Below are positions 7,493-16,759 of a DNA stretch of 64,000 bases, piece after piece; the stretch's first letter is position 1, and the number at the start of each line of letters is the position of its first letter. This stretch comes from Alphaproteobacteria bacterium (GTDB lineage: Bacteria > Pseudomonadota > Alphaproteobacteria > Caulobacterales > Maricaulaceae). The notes beneath the pieces were generated by a model. It did no database searches. It was not told the DNA's origin and was given only the letters and a program-made list of their open reading frames with translations. The stretch covers positions 1-64,000 of the forward strand of contig WGNG01000005.1 of assembly GCA_016124675.1 (NCBI GenBank), given 5' to 3'. The position numbers and the translations under genes were made by a program.

Positions 7493-8689
7493 GTGACGGC
7501 GAGCGCGCCGACATCGTGCATCGAAGCCATTTTCTCTGGCAGGCCCGGCCTGATCGTCCATGTTGGCGCGGGGTCCGGTAGCCTCGGCGCGAGGGTGCTG
7601 GCGGCCCGCCGCGCCGTGCTCGTCGAGCCCTGCCCGCAGCGGGCAAGTGAGCTCCGGTCACGCTTTCAGGCATCGCAGACGGTTCGCGTGGTGGAGGCGG
7701 CCGCCGCCGCGGTGGATGGCGTCCCGGCGAACCAGATCGTGACGCAGGACGACTTTGAAGGCGAGGGTGACAACCTTCTTCTGATCGATGCCGCCGATGA
7801 TGGTCCTGGCGTGCTGGACGCGCTGGAGGCCGCCGGATGGCTCGACCGGTTTGATCATGTGATCTGCCAGGTCAGCGAAACCGGGGCGCACGCCCTCGTG
7901 CCTTCGCGCGATGCTGTGGAGACATGGGTGAAGGCGCGCGGGCGGTTCATGCTGGCGCTGGCGGGCCAGGGCGGCGAGCTGTGGCGCGCCTGGATCAGCC
8001 CGGCGCGCGGGCCGGTTGCCGGATCGGCCACGGGTCCTGTCACGGGGCGCGCGCGCCAGCTTGAAACAGCCCTGGAGACCTACCGCGCCGCAAGCCGCGA
8101 GGCCGAAGCGCGCTGGCTCGAACAGCGCGGCGCGCTGATGCAGGAGCTGCACGCGAGCAAGGCCCGTTGCGCGCAGCTGGAAGCGGCGGCCGTCCCTCCT
8201 GAGGCGGCGCCGGAGGCCGGCGCGCGCGAGCGCACGCTGCGCGACGATCTGATGCGCGAACTGGACGCGGCGCGCGCCCGCGCCCGGGAGCTGGCCGCCT
8301 CGCTGCACGAGGCCGAAGCCGCGCGGGCAAGGGCGCAAGCTGATTTGCAGGCGGCCAGGGGGCGCGCTGACGGCCCTGATCGCGATCAGGCGGCGCGACA
8401 CGAGCGCGATTGGGTCAGGCTCCAGGAGGCGGCGCGCGAAGCGGCCGAGCGCGAGCGTGAGTTGACGCGCCAGCTCACCGCTGCGCGCGAGGATGTGCGG
8501 CTCGCGATTACGGGCCAGCGTCTCACACAGGCGAGCCTGAGTGAGTTGCAGGCCCGCTACGGCGCGTTGCTGGACGAACGTAACGCGCTGGACGGATTGC
8601 TGCGCCAGCTGACGGACCGCTTGTCGAGTGCTGTGAACGCCCGGCTTGAAGGCAGCGTCCCCGGCGTGCGACAGGACTGGGGCGAATGA
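7493..8689 (+). CDS. SAM-dependent-methyltransferase-like domain fused to a long coiled coil; function unknown
   Basis: 398 residues from a GTG start with AAGGAG about 8 bases upstream (7479-7484); an open frame reaches back to an ATG at 7340, but its extra 51 residues look non-coding and lack a binding site. Residues about 15-160 form a Rossmann-like domain. It opens with LIVHVGAGSGSLG, resembles the SAM-binding loop of FkbM-like methyltransferases, and has an acidic LVEP next-strand end. No catalytic residues were identified, and the domain is short. From about residue 185 to the end the sequence is almost pure Ala/Arg/Glu/Leu coiled coil. The stop overlaps the next ATG (ATGA), coupling it to the sulfotransferase-like gene. 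It may be a scaffold or chain-length factor for the surface glycan. Confidence 0.65.
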   Translation: MTASAPTSCIEAIFSGRPGLIVHVGAGSGSLGARVLAARRAVLVEPCPQRASELRSRFQASQTVRVVEAAAAAVDGVPANQIVTQDDFEGEGDNLLLIDAADDGPGVLDALEAAGWLDRFDHVICQVSETGAHALVPSRDAVETWVKARGRFMLALAGQGGELWRAWISPARGPVAGSATGPVTGRARQLETALETYRAASREAEARWLEQRGALMQELHASKARCAQLEAAAVPPEAAPEAGARERTLRDDLMRELDAARARARELAASLHEAEAARARAQADLQAARGRADGPDRDQAARHERDWVRLQEAAREAAERERELTRQLTAAREDVRLAITGQRLTQASLSELQARYGALLDERNALDGLLRQLTDRLSSAVNARLEGSVPGVRQDWGE

Positions 8690-9669
8690 GCCAGCCCGAA
8701 ACACTGGGGTCCGTAGTCCCAGCGCTTGTCGGCGACGCGCTTGACCTGCTTTACCGCCGTTACCCCGCTACAGGACAGGGCGGGGCGGCAGGCGCGCCGC
8801 TCGGCCAGCTGCTCGAGGCGTTCTGGCTGCAAAGCGAGGCGCGCCTTGAGGCGGGACCGGAGCCGGCGCGGGTGGTGCGCCAGCTGGCCTGCGTCGGCGG
8901 GACGATCTTCGCGCGCGCGTTGCAGGCCCAGCCCAATGTCGTAGTTCTGAGCGAGGTGGATCCGTTCGCCGCGCGCGCCGGCCGCCGGCGGCCCGAGTTC
9001 GCGCCCACCGATCTTTTGTATCTGGCGGAACTGGCGACGGGCTCTGTGGATGATGTCGTGCGCGAAGAAGTGTTCTGCGCGGGGGTTCGGGCGGCGCGCG
9101 CCGCCTATGAGCGCCAGGGCGTCCGGCTGATCGTGCGCGCGCACAGCCACACCCGTTATTGCTCCGCGCGCGAATGGTCCTCGCGTCCCGGGGTGACCGA
9201 GCTTCTGGCGCGCGACATGCCAGTGCGCGTGCTCACCCTGGTGCGCCATCCGCTGGATTCCTGGTTGGCGCTCAACGCCAATGGATGGGTGCATTTTCAG
9301 CCCGCGACGCTGGAGGAGTACGCCCGGCGCTATCTGGTCTTCCTCGATCAACCGCGCGCCGGACAATCGGTGCGGTATGAGGACTTCATCGGTGATCCGG
9401 ACGGGGTGCTGCGCCGGGTGTGCGATGGGCTGGACCTGGCGTTCAATCCCGCCTGGCGCGATCTGATCGGCGCCATCCGCCTGACCGGCGCCAGCGGCCG
9501 CGGCGGCGATGTCATCGCGCCGCGTCCGCGCCAGCCTGTGCCTGACGCGATCGCGGCGCAGGCTGGCGCCAGTCCGTCATACGATCAGATATGCGCCCGG
9601 CTGGGATATGATCCTGACCCGGCGCGCGCGCCGCTGCCCGCGAGCGGCCTGACGCACTCTGGCGCCTAG
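8686..9669 (+). CDS. sulfotransferase-like protein
   Basis: 327 residues with the general pattern of the P-loop sulfotransferase family, which transfers sulfate from PAPS. The supporting parts are a stretch at about residues 62-92 ([16 protein letters not shown], then [12 protein letters not shown]) in the place of the 5'-phosphosulfate loop; [15 protein letters not shown] (about 182-196), which fits the 3'-phosphate-binding RxPxxxxxS region; and [18 protein letters not shown] (about 228-245), common near the C-terminus of bacterial family members. The first loop is degenerate (no clear GxxRSGST), so activity is uncertain. Translation is coupled to the upstream coiled-coil gene. Proximity to the glycan exporter suggests a surface polysaccharide as acceptor, which is inference. 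Confidence 0.65.
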   Translation: MSQPETLGSVVPALVGDALDLLYRRYPATGQGGAAGAPLGQLLEAFWLQSEARLEAGPEPARVVRQLACVGGTIFARALQAQPNVVVLSEVDPFAARAGRRRPEFAPTDLLYLAELATGSVDDVVREEVFCAGVRAARAAYERQGVRLIVRAHSHTRYCSAREWSSRPGVTELLARDMPVRVLTLVRHPLDSWLALNANGWVHFQPATLEEYARRYLVFLDQPRAGQSVRYEDFIGDPDGVLRRVCDGLDLAFNPAWRDLIGAIRLTGASGRGGDVIAPRPRQPVPDAIAAQAGASPSYDQICARLGYDPDPARAPLPASGLTHSGA

Positions 9670-10259
9670 AAGCGCGCGATCGCGGCTTCCATCAGCGCAA
9701 TCGCTTCGGGGCTCGCCCAGTCGGCGTCACCGTCCAGTCGGCCGATCTCCCGGCCCTGGCTATCGTAAAGCACGCTCAACGGCAGGCCGCGCGCCCCGGC
9801 GGCGAAGCCCATATTCATGTTGGGATCGAAATAAAGGGCGAGATGTTCGAGGCCGCGCTCGGCGTAGAAGGCCTCAGCGTCCTCGATCCGGCGGTCCATC
9901 GAGATCGCGACCACTTCAAACCGGTCAGAGCCCAGGCGCGCCTGCAGCGCGTCGAGCGCGGGCATCTCCACCACGCAGGGCGGGCACCAGGTAGCCCAGA
10001 AATTGACCAGGATCACCTTGCCGCGCTTGTCAGCGAGGGTGATCTCGCGGTTATCGGCGGTCAGGACCGGCCCGCGCGGCTGGGCGGGCGCGCCCGCAGC
10101 GGTGCGGAAGGCGCGCATCTCGCCAACGGCGAAACTGGACAGGGCGGCGGGTCCCGGACCGCTGAAAAAGGCGCCGCCGATCGTCCACGCCACAGCGCCG
10201 GCGCCAATGACAATCATCGCGATGACGGCGTGAGCCAGCTTCAGCTGCGGCTTGCGCAT
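9666..10259 (-). CDS. TlpA-family thiol-disulfide oxidoreductase
   Basis: 197 residues: an uncleaved N-terminal membrane anchor (about 8-30), then a periplasmic thioredoxin fold with the active site WCPPC (about 91-95) in [17 protein letters not shown]. TlpA/ResA proteins reduce disulfides in periplasmic targets such as apocytochrome c or Cu-centre assembly factors. The gene lies head to head with argH, an arrangement I recall from several alphaproteobacteria. Its stop codon overlaps the stop of the convergent sulfotransferase-like gene by 4 bases. Confidence 0.9.
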   Translation of the reverse strand: MRKPQLKLAHAVIAMIVIGAGAVAWTIGGAFFSGPGPAALSSFAVGEMRAFRTAAGAPAQPRGPVLTADNREITLADKRGKVILVNFWATWCPPCVVEMPALDALQARLGSDRFEVVAISMDRRIEDAEAFYAERGLEHLALYFDPNMNMGFAAGARGLPLSVLYDSQGREIGRLDGDADWASPEAIALMEAAIARF

Positions 10260-10328
10260 GACGCACTTCCTCTTCCTAATGCCGGCTCACAGCCCATAGC
10301 CCGTTCAACACAGGACGCTGCCCCGCCC

Positions 10329-11741
10329 ATGACCTCTGACGCCCAAGCCACCCCCCCGTCCGCCAGCGGCATCTGGGGCGGCCGCTTTGATGCCGGACCT
10401 TCCGCCGTCATGCAGGCGATCAACGCCTCGGTGGATGTCGACAAGCGCCTGTTCGAGCAGGACATCGCCGGATCGCTGGCGCATGCGGCGATGTTGACCG
10501 CCTGCGGCGTGATTTCAAGGGAGGATGGTGAGGCGATTGCGCGCGGTCTGGTGGCGATCCGGGACGATATCCGCGCCGGCCGGTTCGAATGGAAGGCCGC
10601 GCTGGAAGACGTGCACATGAATATCGAGGCGGCCCTGCGCGAGCGCATCGGCGCCCCGGCGGGGCGGCTTCATACCGCGCGCTCGCGCAATGATCAGGTC
10701 GCCACGGATTTCCGTCTCTGGCTGCGCGAGGCGCTGGAAAGTGCTGCTGACGCGCTGCGCGCCTATCAGCGGGCGCTGGTGATGCGCGCTGAAGACCACG
10801 CTGACTGGGTCATGCCGGGCTTCACCCATTTGCAGACCGCCCAGCCGGTGAGCCTCGGCCATCATCTCCTGTGCTGGGTGGAGGCGGCCGAGCGCGACCG
10901 GGGCCGGCTTCTTGATGCACGCGCGCGATTGAACGAATCACCTCTGGGCGCAGCGGCGCTGGCGGGTACAGCGTTCGCCATTGACCGGGCCATGACGGCG
11001 CAGGCGCTGGGTTTTGAGCGGCCCATGGCCAATTCGCTCGACGCCGTTTCCTCGCGCGATTTTGCGCTGGAGGCGCTGTCGGCGGCGGCGATCACGGCGA
11101 TCAATCTGTCGCGTTTCGCTGAGGAAATCGTGCTGTGGACCTCGCGCCGCTTTGGCTTCGCCAGCCTGTCGGATGCGTTCTCCACCGGCTCGTCCATCAT
11201 GCCGCAAAAGCGCAATCCCGACGCCGCAGAACTGGTGCGCGCCAAGCCGGGCCGCATCGCCGGGGCGCTGCAGGGTCTGATCCTGGTGATGAAGGGACTG
11301 CCGCTGGCCTATTCAAAGGACATGCAGGAAGACAAGGCCCTGGTCTTCACCGCCTTTGACGACCTCATGCTCGCCATTACGGCAATGACCGGTATGGCCG
11401 GCGATCTCACCTTCCACCGCGCCGCCCTTGAAGCGGCGGCGGGCGAAGCGTATTCGGACGCCACGGATCTCGCCGACTGGCTGGTGCGCGAGCTCAACCT
11501 GCCCTTCCGGGACGCCCACCACGTGGCCGGGTCGGCGGTGAAAGCTGCAGAGGCGGCAGGCGCGGCGTTGAAGGACCTGCCGCTGGCGCGCTATCAGGAG
11601 ATCGAGCCGCGCATCGATGCGCGCCTGTTTGATGTGTTGTCGGCGCGCGCCTCGATGGAAAGCCGCACCAGCTTTGGCGGCACGGCGCCGGTGCGCGTGC
11701 GTGAGCAGATCGCCGTCTGGAAACAACGCCTGGAAGCCTGA
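10329..11741 (+). CDS. argH: argininosuccinate lyase
   Basis: A 470-residue cytoplasmic enzyme that splits argininosuccinate into arginine and fumarate, the last step of arginine synthesis. The N-terminal IWGGRF motif and the family signature loop [11 protein letters not shown] (about 294-304), which carries the catalytic serine, are intact; [17 protein letters not shown] (about 114-130) and [15 protein letters not shown] (about 163-177) are also as expected. The ATG at 10329 gives the normal length. The upstream open frame back to 9843 is the antisense of the TlpA gene and was excluded. A small lipoprotein gene follows after 10 bases. Confidence 0.97.
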   Translation: MTSDAQATPPSASGIWGGRFDAGPSAVMQAINASVDVDKRLFEQDIAGSLAHAAMLTACGVISREDGEAIARGLVAIRDDIRAGRFEWKAALEDVHMNIEAALRERIGAPAGRLHTARSRNDQVATDFRLWLREALESAADALRAYQRALVMRAEDHADWVMPGFTHLQTAQPVSLGHHLLCWVEAAERDRGRLLDARARLNESPLGAAALAGTAFAIDRAMTAQALGFERPMANSLDAVSSRDFALEALSAAAITAINLSRFAEEIVLWTSRRFGFASLSDAFSTGSSIMPQKRNPDAAELVRAKPGRIAGALQGLILVMKGLPLAYSKDMQEDKALVFTAFDDLMLAITAMTGMAGDLTFHRAALEAAAGEAYSDATDLADWLVRELNLPFRDAHHVAGSAVKAAEAAGAALKDLPLARYQEIEPRIDARLFDVLSARASMESRTSFGGTAPVRVREQIAVWKQRLEA

Positions 11742-11751
11742 GGAGGCCGCG

Positions 11752-11979
11752 ATGAACGCCGACATGACCTTGCAGCGCCTGATCGTGATCGCCGCCTGCG
11801 CCCTGGCCGCGCTGGCGCTGGCCGGATGTGGCGTGCGCGGCGGTCTGGAGCGGCCCGCGCCGCTCTGGGGCGAACCGCGCGAGGACGGACCGGAAGCGAC
11901 CCCCGACGACGAAGAAGACGAGGATGAAGACGACGACGACGACTTCCTCGATCCCGACGACTGGCGCTCGCCGGGCTAG
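11752..11979 (+). CDS. small LptM-like lipoprotein
   Basis: 75 residues with a signal peptide ending in a lipobox (LALAGC, Cys at about 26), so it should be lipidated and exported. The CGVRGGLERP sequence after the cysteine resembles the CGxKGPLxxP start of the YifL/LptM family, which helps oxidative maturation of the LPS translocon protein LptD in Escherichia coli. It is very acidic after residue 45 (a run of Asp/Glu). AGGAGG lies just before the ATG and overlaps the argH stop. The argH-lipoprotein order is common; lysA, which often follows, is missing here. LptM identity is inferred from the motif and neighbourhood. Confidence 0.75.
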   Translation: MNADMTLQRLIVIAACALAALALAGCGVRGGLERPAPLWGEPREDGPEATPDDEEDEDEDDDDDFLDPDDWRSPG

Positions 11980-12004
11980 AGGCTCGGGGTCAAAATGCGG
12001 CCGC

Positions 12005-12038
12005 GAAAGATAAACCCCGCCGGATGGCTCCGGCGGGG
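12005..12038 (-). terminator. Rho-independent terminator of ahcY
   Basis: On the minus strand a 9-base-pair GC stem (ccccgccgg/ccggcgggg, loop agccat; 12015-12038) is followed by TTTATCTTT. It lies 27 bases after the ahcY stop codon. On the plus strand the tail is not U-rich, so it is assigned to ahcY only. Confidence 0.8.
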
Positions 12039-12064
12039 CTGTAACGGTGGCGACGGCGTAAAGC

Positions 12065-13483
12065 CTAGTAGCGGTAATGCTCGGCCTTGAACGGGCCGGC
12101 CTGGCTCACGCTGATATAGTCGGCCTGCTCTTCGCTGAGCACGGTCAGATTGGCGCCGAGCTTGGGCAGGTGCAGCGCCGCCACCTTCTCATCGAGGTGC
12201 TTGGGCAGGATGTAGACATCGTTCTTGTACTGGTCGCCGCGCGTCCACAGCTCGATCTGGGCCAGCACCTGGTTGGTGAAGCTGGCGCTCATCACGAAGC
12301 TCGGGTGGCCGTTGGCGTTGCCGAGGTTCACCAGGCGCCCTTCGGACAGCATGATGATCTTGTGGCCTTCGGGGAACTCGATGAGGTCGACCTGCGGCTT
12401 CACATTGGTCCAGCGGAAATTGCGCAGGGCCTCGACCTGGATCTCGTTGTCGAAGTGGCCGATATTGCACACGATCGCCATGTGCTTCATGGCGCGCATA
12501 TGGTCGACCGTGACCACATCCTTGTTGCCGGTGGCGGTCACGACGATGTCGACGTCCTTGATCACGTCTTCCAGACGCACCACGCCGAACCCGTCCATGC
12601 AGGCCTGAAGCGCGCAGATCGGGTCGATTTCGGTCACCGACACCCGGCAGCCGGCCTTGGCCAGCGATTCCGCCGAGCCCTTGCCCACATCGCCATAGCC
12701 GCACACCACCGCAGTCTTGCCGGCCATCATCACGTCAGTGCCGCGGCGGATCGCGTCCACCAGGCTCTCACGGCAGCCATACCGGTTGTCAAACTTCGAC
12801 TTGGTCACGGAATCGTTGACGTTGATCGCCGGGAAGGCCAGCTCGCCGCGCTTGGCCATCTGATACAGGCGCATCACGCCGGTGGTGGTTTCTTCTGACA
12901 CACCCCTGATCGCGGCCTTGGCCTTTTTGAACCAGCCCGGCGACATCCGGATGCGCTCGCGGATGGTGGCGAACAGGAATTTCTCCTCTTCCGATTTCGG
13001 CTCGCCCAGCACCGACGGATCGGCTTCGGCCTTCTCGCCGAGCTGCAGATACATCGTCGCGTCGCCGCCATCGTCCAGGATCATGTTGGCGGTCTCGCCA
13101 TTGGGCCAATGGAAGATCGCGTCGGAGAACTCCCAGTATTCCTTCAGGGTTTCGCCCTTGTAGGCGAATACCGGGATGCCGGCCTCGGCGATCGCCGCAG
13201 CGGCATGGTCCTGGGTCGAGAAGATGTTGCACGACGCCCAGCGCACGTCGGCGCCGAGAGCCACCAGGGTCTCGATCAGCACCGCCGTCTGGATGGTCAT
13301 GTGCAGCGAGCCCGCAATGCGCGCGCCTTTCAGCGGCTGGGCCGCGCCGAATTCCTCGCGCAGCGCCATCAGTCCGGGCATTTCGATCTCGGCCATTTCG
13401 ATCTCGATCCGGCCCCAGCGCGCCAGGCTCATGTCTTTCACATACCGGTCTTCACCAGTGTTCGCAGCATTGATCAGAGTCAT
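12065..13483 (-). CDS. ahcY: adenosylhomocysteinase (S-adenosylhomocysteine hydrolase)
   Basis: A 472-residue cytoplasmic NAD-dependent enzyme that splits S-adenosylhomocysteine into adenosine and homocysteine, relieving product inhibition of methyltransferases. Recognisable parts are the substrate-domain opening ([18 protein letters not shown]), [14 protein letters not shown] (about 84-97), [20 protein letters not shown] (about 222-241, containing the substrate-binding Lys and Asp), the NAD-binding [10 protein letters not shown] loop (about 263-272) and the C-terminal KAEHYRY that ends nearly all family members. The length and ends are canonical for the long proteobacterial form with the inserted segment. 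It is transcribed alone. Confidence 0.98.
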   Translation of the reverse strand: MTLINAANTGEDRYVKDMSLARWGRIEIEMAEIEMPGLMALREEFGAAQPLKGARIAGSLHMTIQTAVLIETLVALGADVRWASCNIFSTQDHAAAAIAEAGIPVFAYKGETLKEYWEFSDAIFHWPNGETANMILDDGGDATMYLQLGEKAEADPSVLGEPKSEEEKFLFATIRERIRMSPGWFKKAKAAIRGVSEETTTGVMRLYQMAKRGELAFPAINVNDSVTKSKFDNRYGCRESLVDAIRRGTDVMMAGKTAVVCGYGDVGKGSAESLAKAGCRVSVTEIDPICALQACMDGFGVVRLEDVIKDVDIVVTATGNKDVVTVDHMRAMKHMAIVCNIGHFDNEIQVEALRNFRWTNVKPQVDLIEFPEGHKIIMLSEGRLVNLGNANGHPSFVMSASFTNQVLAQIELWTRGDQYKNDVYILPKHLDEKVAALHLPKLGANLTVLSEEQADYISVSQAGPFKAEHYRY

Positions 13484-13528
13484 GTTTTACAAGGGCCTTT
13501 TCGCCAGTCGTGGGGAGAGTGTCTCATA

Positions 13529-13579
13529 CGTCCCGGATCGGGACGCCGATCATATAAAGGAAAGTGCATATCGGCGCAA
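13529..13579 (-). promoter_or_regulatory. ahcY promoter with overlapping palindromes at the start site
   Basis: On the minus strand TTGCGC (13574-13579) and TATATG (13551-13556) are 17 bases apart, predicting a start near 13544 and a leader of about 60 bases. Two overlapping perfect dyads sit there: cgtcccg-gat-cgggacg (13529-13545) and gatcgg-gacg-ccgatc (13536-13551). Because the second runs into the -10 element, it is more likely a DNA operator than an RNA switch. I see no match to the SAH or SAM-II riboswitch consensus. Confidence 0.5.
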
Positions 13580-13626
13580 ACACACATCACGCCGCAGGGT
13601 AAAATCCTCGCCGCGCAGGAAAATTC

Positions 13627-13654
13627 TTAAAACGGTCCTAAACTTGTATATACT
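13627..13654 (+). promoter_or_regulatory. promoter of the 13771 gene, overlapping a near-match CtrA box
   Basis: TTAAAA (13627-13632) and TATACT (13649-13654) are 16 bases apart in an AT-rich stretch. The -35 part overlaps TTAA-AACGGTC-CTAA (13627-13641), one mismatch from the CtrA site TTAA-N7-TTAA, in the position where CtrA usually binds at activated promoters. The match is imperfect, so the CtrA assignment is tentative. Confidence 0.45.
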
Positions 13655-13770
13655 CTTTGGTAACGGATGGCGCGCCGTTCGAGGGGATGGGCGCGTGACC
13701 GCGAGAGGGATGGCCTGGCCTTGCGGGACGGTGACGCATCGCAGGGCCGGCGCATGAGGGGAGTATTGAT

Positions 13771-15234
13771 ATGGCCAATCTGCCGGCGGGCTATGCCAGT
13801 TTGCGTTTCGGGCGCAAGACAATTGATTTCTACGCCGTGGCCGGCGAGGTGGTGGGGTCCGACCCGCGCGCCCGCGCCGAGGAGCGGCGCATCCAGGATC
13901 TCGACGGCGCGCGCCACACGCTGCGCCTGATGGACAAGGGCTACCGGCTGGAGCCGGGCGACACCGCCAGCGTGCTGCGCCTGCAGCCGGGGCCGGAGCG
14001 GCGTTCCCGCCCGGTGGCTGTGGCCAGCCCGTCCGCGCGCAGCTGGACGCGCACCCATCCCGGCGCGCCGGCCCTGCTGTCGCGTGCAGGCGTGTCACGC
14101 AATCTCAACTGGGCGCTGACCATGGCGCTGTTTGCGCTGGCGGCGCTGGCGATCGTCTGGCCCTACCTGCACGCCTTCCTCATCGAGATCGCGCCCGGAC
14201 GCCTTTCAGATCTGCCTGCGCCCAACGTGTTCGCGCTCGCCGCCGCGTACGCGCCGGGTCTGGAGGCGTTCCGCTGGTCGCAGGCTGCAGCCCCGCTGGC
14301 GGTGCTGCTCGACGCTGCGGGACCGGGCCTCGCCGGCCAGGCGGGCCTCCTCGCCTTCGCCGCCATCGTGGCGGCTGGCGCGGTGGTGGTTTACGCCGCC
14401 CGCTCCTGGCGGCTGCTCTGGGCGCCGGTCTTTGTGGCGATCGTGGCCGCTGGCGCCATCGGGATTGACGGTTCGGCGGGCGCAGAAGGTCCGGCGCTAG
14501 CGGCTCTGGGCGCGTGCGCGCTCCTGTTTGTCATCGGTGGAGTCATCAACCGGTTGCGCGACGAGGTCCGTCTCGACCGCCGTATCGCGCTTCTGGCCGA
14601 GCATCTGGTGTCCCAGACCCCGTCCGAGCATGTGCGCGCGTCGCGCCTGCCGGATGCCATGGCAGACCGTATCGGCGCGGGGGCCATCGCGGCGTCCGCC
14701 CTGCGCGAGCCTGCCCAGACTGCCGACGCAGCGCCGGCCGCAGCCGACATGGCCCCGGCCGACGCGGACGCGCTGGATCAGCGCGCCGAACCCGTTCACG
14801 CTTCCGATCCGGTCGAGCCCACCGATGCCGTTGAGGCAACCGTGCCGGCCGAGGCGGCCCAAGCCAGTGATCCTGCCCCTTCCGGGTCGGACAAGGCGGA
14901 CCTCGGTTCGGACGGACCGGATGAGGTGATCGAGGCGGACGGCTTTGTGGACCGCGATCTCAAAGCCCAGGACGCGCCGGAAGCGCCCGCGGATGCGGAG
15001 AGCGTGGAGGAAGCACGCCTGCGCGATGATCCGCGCTATGCGGCGCGTGCGATCGTGCTCCCGGCGCCGCCGCCCATGGCGCCGCCGCAAGCTGCCGCAG
15101 AGACGCCGGCCGCCGCGCTGGCGAGCGCCCCGTCCGCGCCTGCGGGCGCGGGGACGGCCCTGCAGGCGGACGCCGGCGAACCGGCAGTCGCTGAAGAAGG
15201 CCAAGCGGCCCCCACGCCGCCTGCGGCGTCCTGA
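13771..15234 (+). CDS. membrane protein of unknown function with acidic C-terminal tail
   Basis: 487 residues in three parts. Residues 1-105 are soluble and may form a small beta-rich domain (FGRKTIDFYAVAGEVVGSDPR; a stretch with many Arg residues follows). Residues about 110-265 hold four or so hydrophobic segments. Residues about 290-487 are a low-complexity Ala/Pro/Asp/Glu tail, probably disordered. GAGGGGAG precedes the ATG. I do not recognise the family; the layout (conserved N-terminus, membrane block, disordered tail) would fit an envelope or polar scaffold protein. A promoter with a near-CtrA site lies about 120 bases upstream, which would fit cell-cycle control. Confidence 0.75.
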   Translation: MANLPAGYASLRFGRKTIDFYAVAGEVVGSDPRARAEERRIQDLDGARHTLRLMDKGYRLEPGDTASVLRLQPGPERRSRPVAVASPSARSWTRTHPGAPALLSRAGVSRNLNWALTMALFALAALAIVWPYLHAFLIEIAPGRLSDLPAPNVFALAAAYAPGLEAFRWSQAAAPLAVLLDAAGPGLAGQAGLLAFAAIVAAGAVVVYAARSWRLLWAPVFVAIVAAGAIGIDGSAGAEGPALAALGACALLFVIGGVINRLRDEVRLDRRIALLAEHLVSQTPSEHVRASRLPDAMADRIGAGAIAASALREPAQTADAAPAAADMAPADADALDQRAEPVHASDPVEPTDAVEATVPAEAAQASDPAPSGSDKADLGSDGPDEVIEADGFVDRDLKAQDAPEAPADAESVEEARLRDDPRYAARAIVLPAPPPMAPPQAAAETPAAALASAPSAPAGAGTALQADAGEPAVAEEGQAAPTPPAAS

Positions 15235-15278
15235 CAGGATACAGATCGAAGCGGGCGGGAGGGAGCCGGGCGGCGCGC

Positions 15279-15752
15279 CTAAACCCGCTGTATCAGGCCC
15301 TGGCAGCCTTTCTCGATCAGGTCGAGGGCGCGCTCGAAATCGGCGGCCTCGCCATAATACGGGTCAGGCACGTCCTGACTGGCGAGGCCGACCGACCAGT
15401 CCAGCAGCAGCGAGATTTTCGCCCGCTCGGGCAGGCGCCGGTAATCGCGCGCCGACAGGAGCCAGCGCTTGTGGCCCTTGTCGAGCGCGATCAGGTGATC
15501 AAACCGGTCAAAATCGTCATCGCTCAGCGCGCGCGCCCTCATCCCCGACAGATCATACCCGCGCTTGCGGCCTGCTGCTGCCGCGCGCGGATCAGGGCTT
15601 TCACCGGCATGCCAGTCGCCGGTGCCGGCGGAGTCGAATATCATCGCCTTGCCCGCCTGCCGGGCCAGCGCCCCGGCCACGGCTTCAGCCATGGGCGAGC
15701 GGCAGATGTTTCCGGTGCATACAAACAGCACAGATATCGACCGGCGCACCAT
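15279..15752 (-). CDS. low-molecular-weight protein-tyrosine phosphatase
   Basis: 157 residues. The N-terminal P-loop VCTGNICRSP (about 9-18) contains the nucleophilic Cys and the phosphate-binding Arg of the CX5R motif. The general-acid loop DPYYG is at about 126-130. Bacterial members (Wzb/Etp-like) often dephosphorylate tyrosine kinases that control polysaccharide export; no such kinase is encoded nearby. The start at 15752 was chosen for its ribosome binding site (AGAGGTGAG) and for placing the P-loop at the usual distance; the longer frame would run into the terminator hairpin of the upstream gene. Confidence 0.92.
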   Translation of the reverse strand: MVRRSISVLFVCTGNICRSPMAEAVAGALARQAGKAMIFDSAGTGDWHAGESPDPRAAAAGRKRGYDLSGMRARALSDDDFDRFDHLIALDKGHKRWLLSARDYRRLPERAKISLLLDWSVGLASQDVPDPYYGEAADFERALDLIEKGCQGLIQRV

Positions 15753-15768
15753 GTCGCGCTCACCTCTG

Positions 15769-15803
15769 AGGAAAAGAAAACGGCGGCCCGATGGAGCCGC
15801 CAT
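15769..15803 (-). terminator. Rho-independent terminator of the desaturase gene
   Basis: On the minus strand ggcggc-(8-base loop)-gccgcc (15782-15801) is followed by GTTTTCTTTT. It lies about 30 bases after the desaturase stop codon and just before the phosphatase gene, separating the two co-directional genes. Confidence 0.75.
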
Positions 15804-15808
15804 TCCCT

Positions 15809-15823
15809 TTAAGGCCCGCTTAA
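15809..15823 (-). promoter_or_regulatory. CtrA-box match upstream of the tyrosine phosphatase gene
   Basis: TTAA-GGCCCGC-TTAA is an exact match to the CtrA half-site pair TTAA-N7-TTAA. It lies between the desaturase stop codon and its terminator, 57 bases upstream of the phosphatase start. A clear -10 element was not found in register, and the terminator hairpin lies between the site and the gene, so a working promoter is doubtful. Confidence 0.35.
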
Positions 15824-15832
15824 GGCGCGCGG

Positions 15833-16759
15833 TTAACCGAGGGTGAGCCGGGGCTGCGCGGCGAACTGGGGCGCAATGCGCAGATCGCGCGCCCAGCGCA
15901 GCTTTTCGAAGATCAGGAGCGCCGTGCCGTTATAGTCGAAAATCCGGTTGAACACCCCGCGCCGGGGCAGGTGCAGGGCGCTGGACGGTTCGGCGTGGTG
16001 ATGGTCGTGGAACGCCTCGCCGCCGGTGAGCAGCGCCAGCAGATAGTCAGCCCAGGCCGGCGTCTTGAGGTGACCGAACACGTTCACGCCCAGAATGGTG
16101 GCGTGAAACTGCACCCCGCGCGCCACCACGGCGCTGGCGTGCAGGATCAGCGTCAGGATCAGCGAGCCGCCCAGCGCCCAGACCAGCGCATAGATCAGGG
16201 CGGGCAGCACCAGATGCACCGCCACCGAGATCAGCGAGTAATGCCGGTCGAAGATGACCACGCCGCGCGTATCGCGCAGCCACATGGCCAGCGGGCGTTT
16301 GAGATCATTGGGATCGCGCCAGAGCAGCCAGCCGAGCCATGCCCACAGCTTGCCTTCGGCCGGGTTGTGCGGATCGCCGGGGCGGTCCGAAAGGCTGTGG
16401 TGCTGGCTGTGATAGTTCACCCAGTCACGCAAACGCCCCTGCATCGCGACGACACAGTTGAATGTGGTGAGAAGCTGCGCGGGCCAGTGCAGCTCGCCCG
16501 CCTTGTGCTGCCAGACACGGTGCAACACCCCGATGCCGACATTGCACATCACCAGCGTCACGGCGCCGGACAGGAAGGCGAGGGGGATATACCACCATTC
16601 CAGGGTCACCCCGGAGAAGGACCACCCGATGATGGCGGCGGCGATGAGGCCGATCACGCCCAGGGCGGGATAGATGATGGCGGCGAAGACGCTGGCCCAG
16701 TCGAGATTGGACCAGCTTTTGCGGATGGCGACCGACCGCGGCGTCGGCAAGGCTTTCAT
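15833..16759 (-). CDS. membrane fatty-acid (acyl-CoA) desaturase
   Basis: A 308-residue integral membrane di-iron enzyme of the stearoyl-CoA desaturase family, which introduces a cis double bond (typically delta-9) into acyl chains. The three histidine boxes are present: HRVWQH (about 80-85), HSQHH (about 117-121) and HDHHH (about 249-253), with hydrophobic segments around 22-72 and 175-215. It is monocistronic and transcribed away from fabI. Together the two genes bear on membrane fatty-acid composition, although fabI makes saturated chains and no fabA/fabB is visible here. Confidence 0.92.
   Translation of the reverse strand: MKALPTPRSVAIRKSWSNLDWASVFAAIIYPALGVIGLIAAAIIGWSFSGVTLEWWYIPLAFLSGAVTLVMCNVGIGVLHRVWQHKAGELHWPAQLLTTFNCVVAMQGRLRDWVNYHSQHHSLSDRPGDPHNPAEGKLWAWLGWLLWRDPNDLKRPLAMWLRDTRGVVIFDRHYSLISVAVHLVLPALIYALVWALGGSLILTLILHASAVVARGVQFHATILGVNVFGHLKTPAWADYLLALLTGGEAFHDHHHAEPSSALHLPRRGVFNRIFDYNGTALLIFEKLRWARDLRIAPQFAAQPRLTLG

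Noticed and set aside
13484..13600. SAH or SAM-II riboswitch before ahcY
   Set aside because: None of the conserved core sequences was seen; part of the dyad structure lies upstream of the predicted start site.
15820..15838. Second TTAA pair next to the desaturase stop (TTAA-N9-TTAACC)
   Set aside because: The spacing is 9 rather than 7, and part of it is the stop codon of the desaturase gene.
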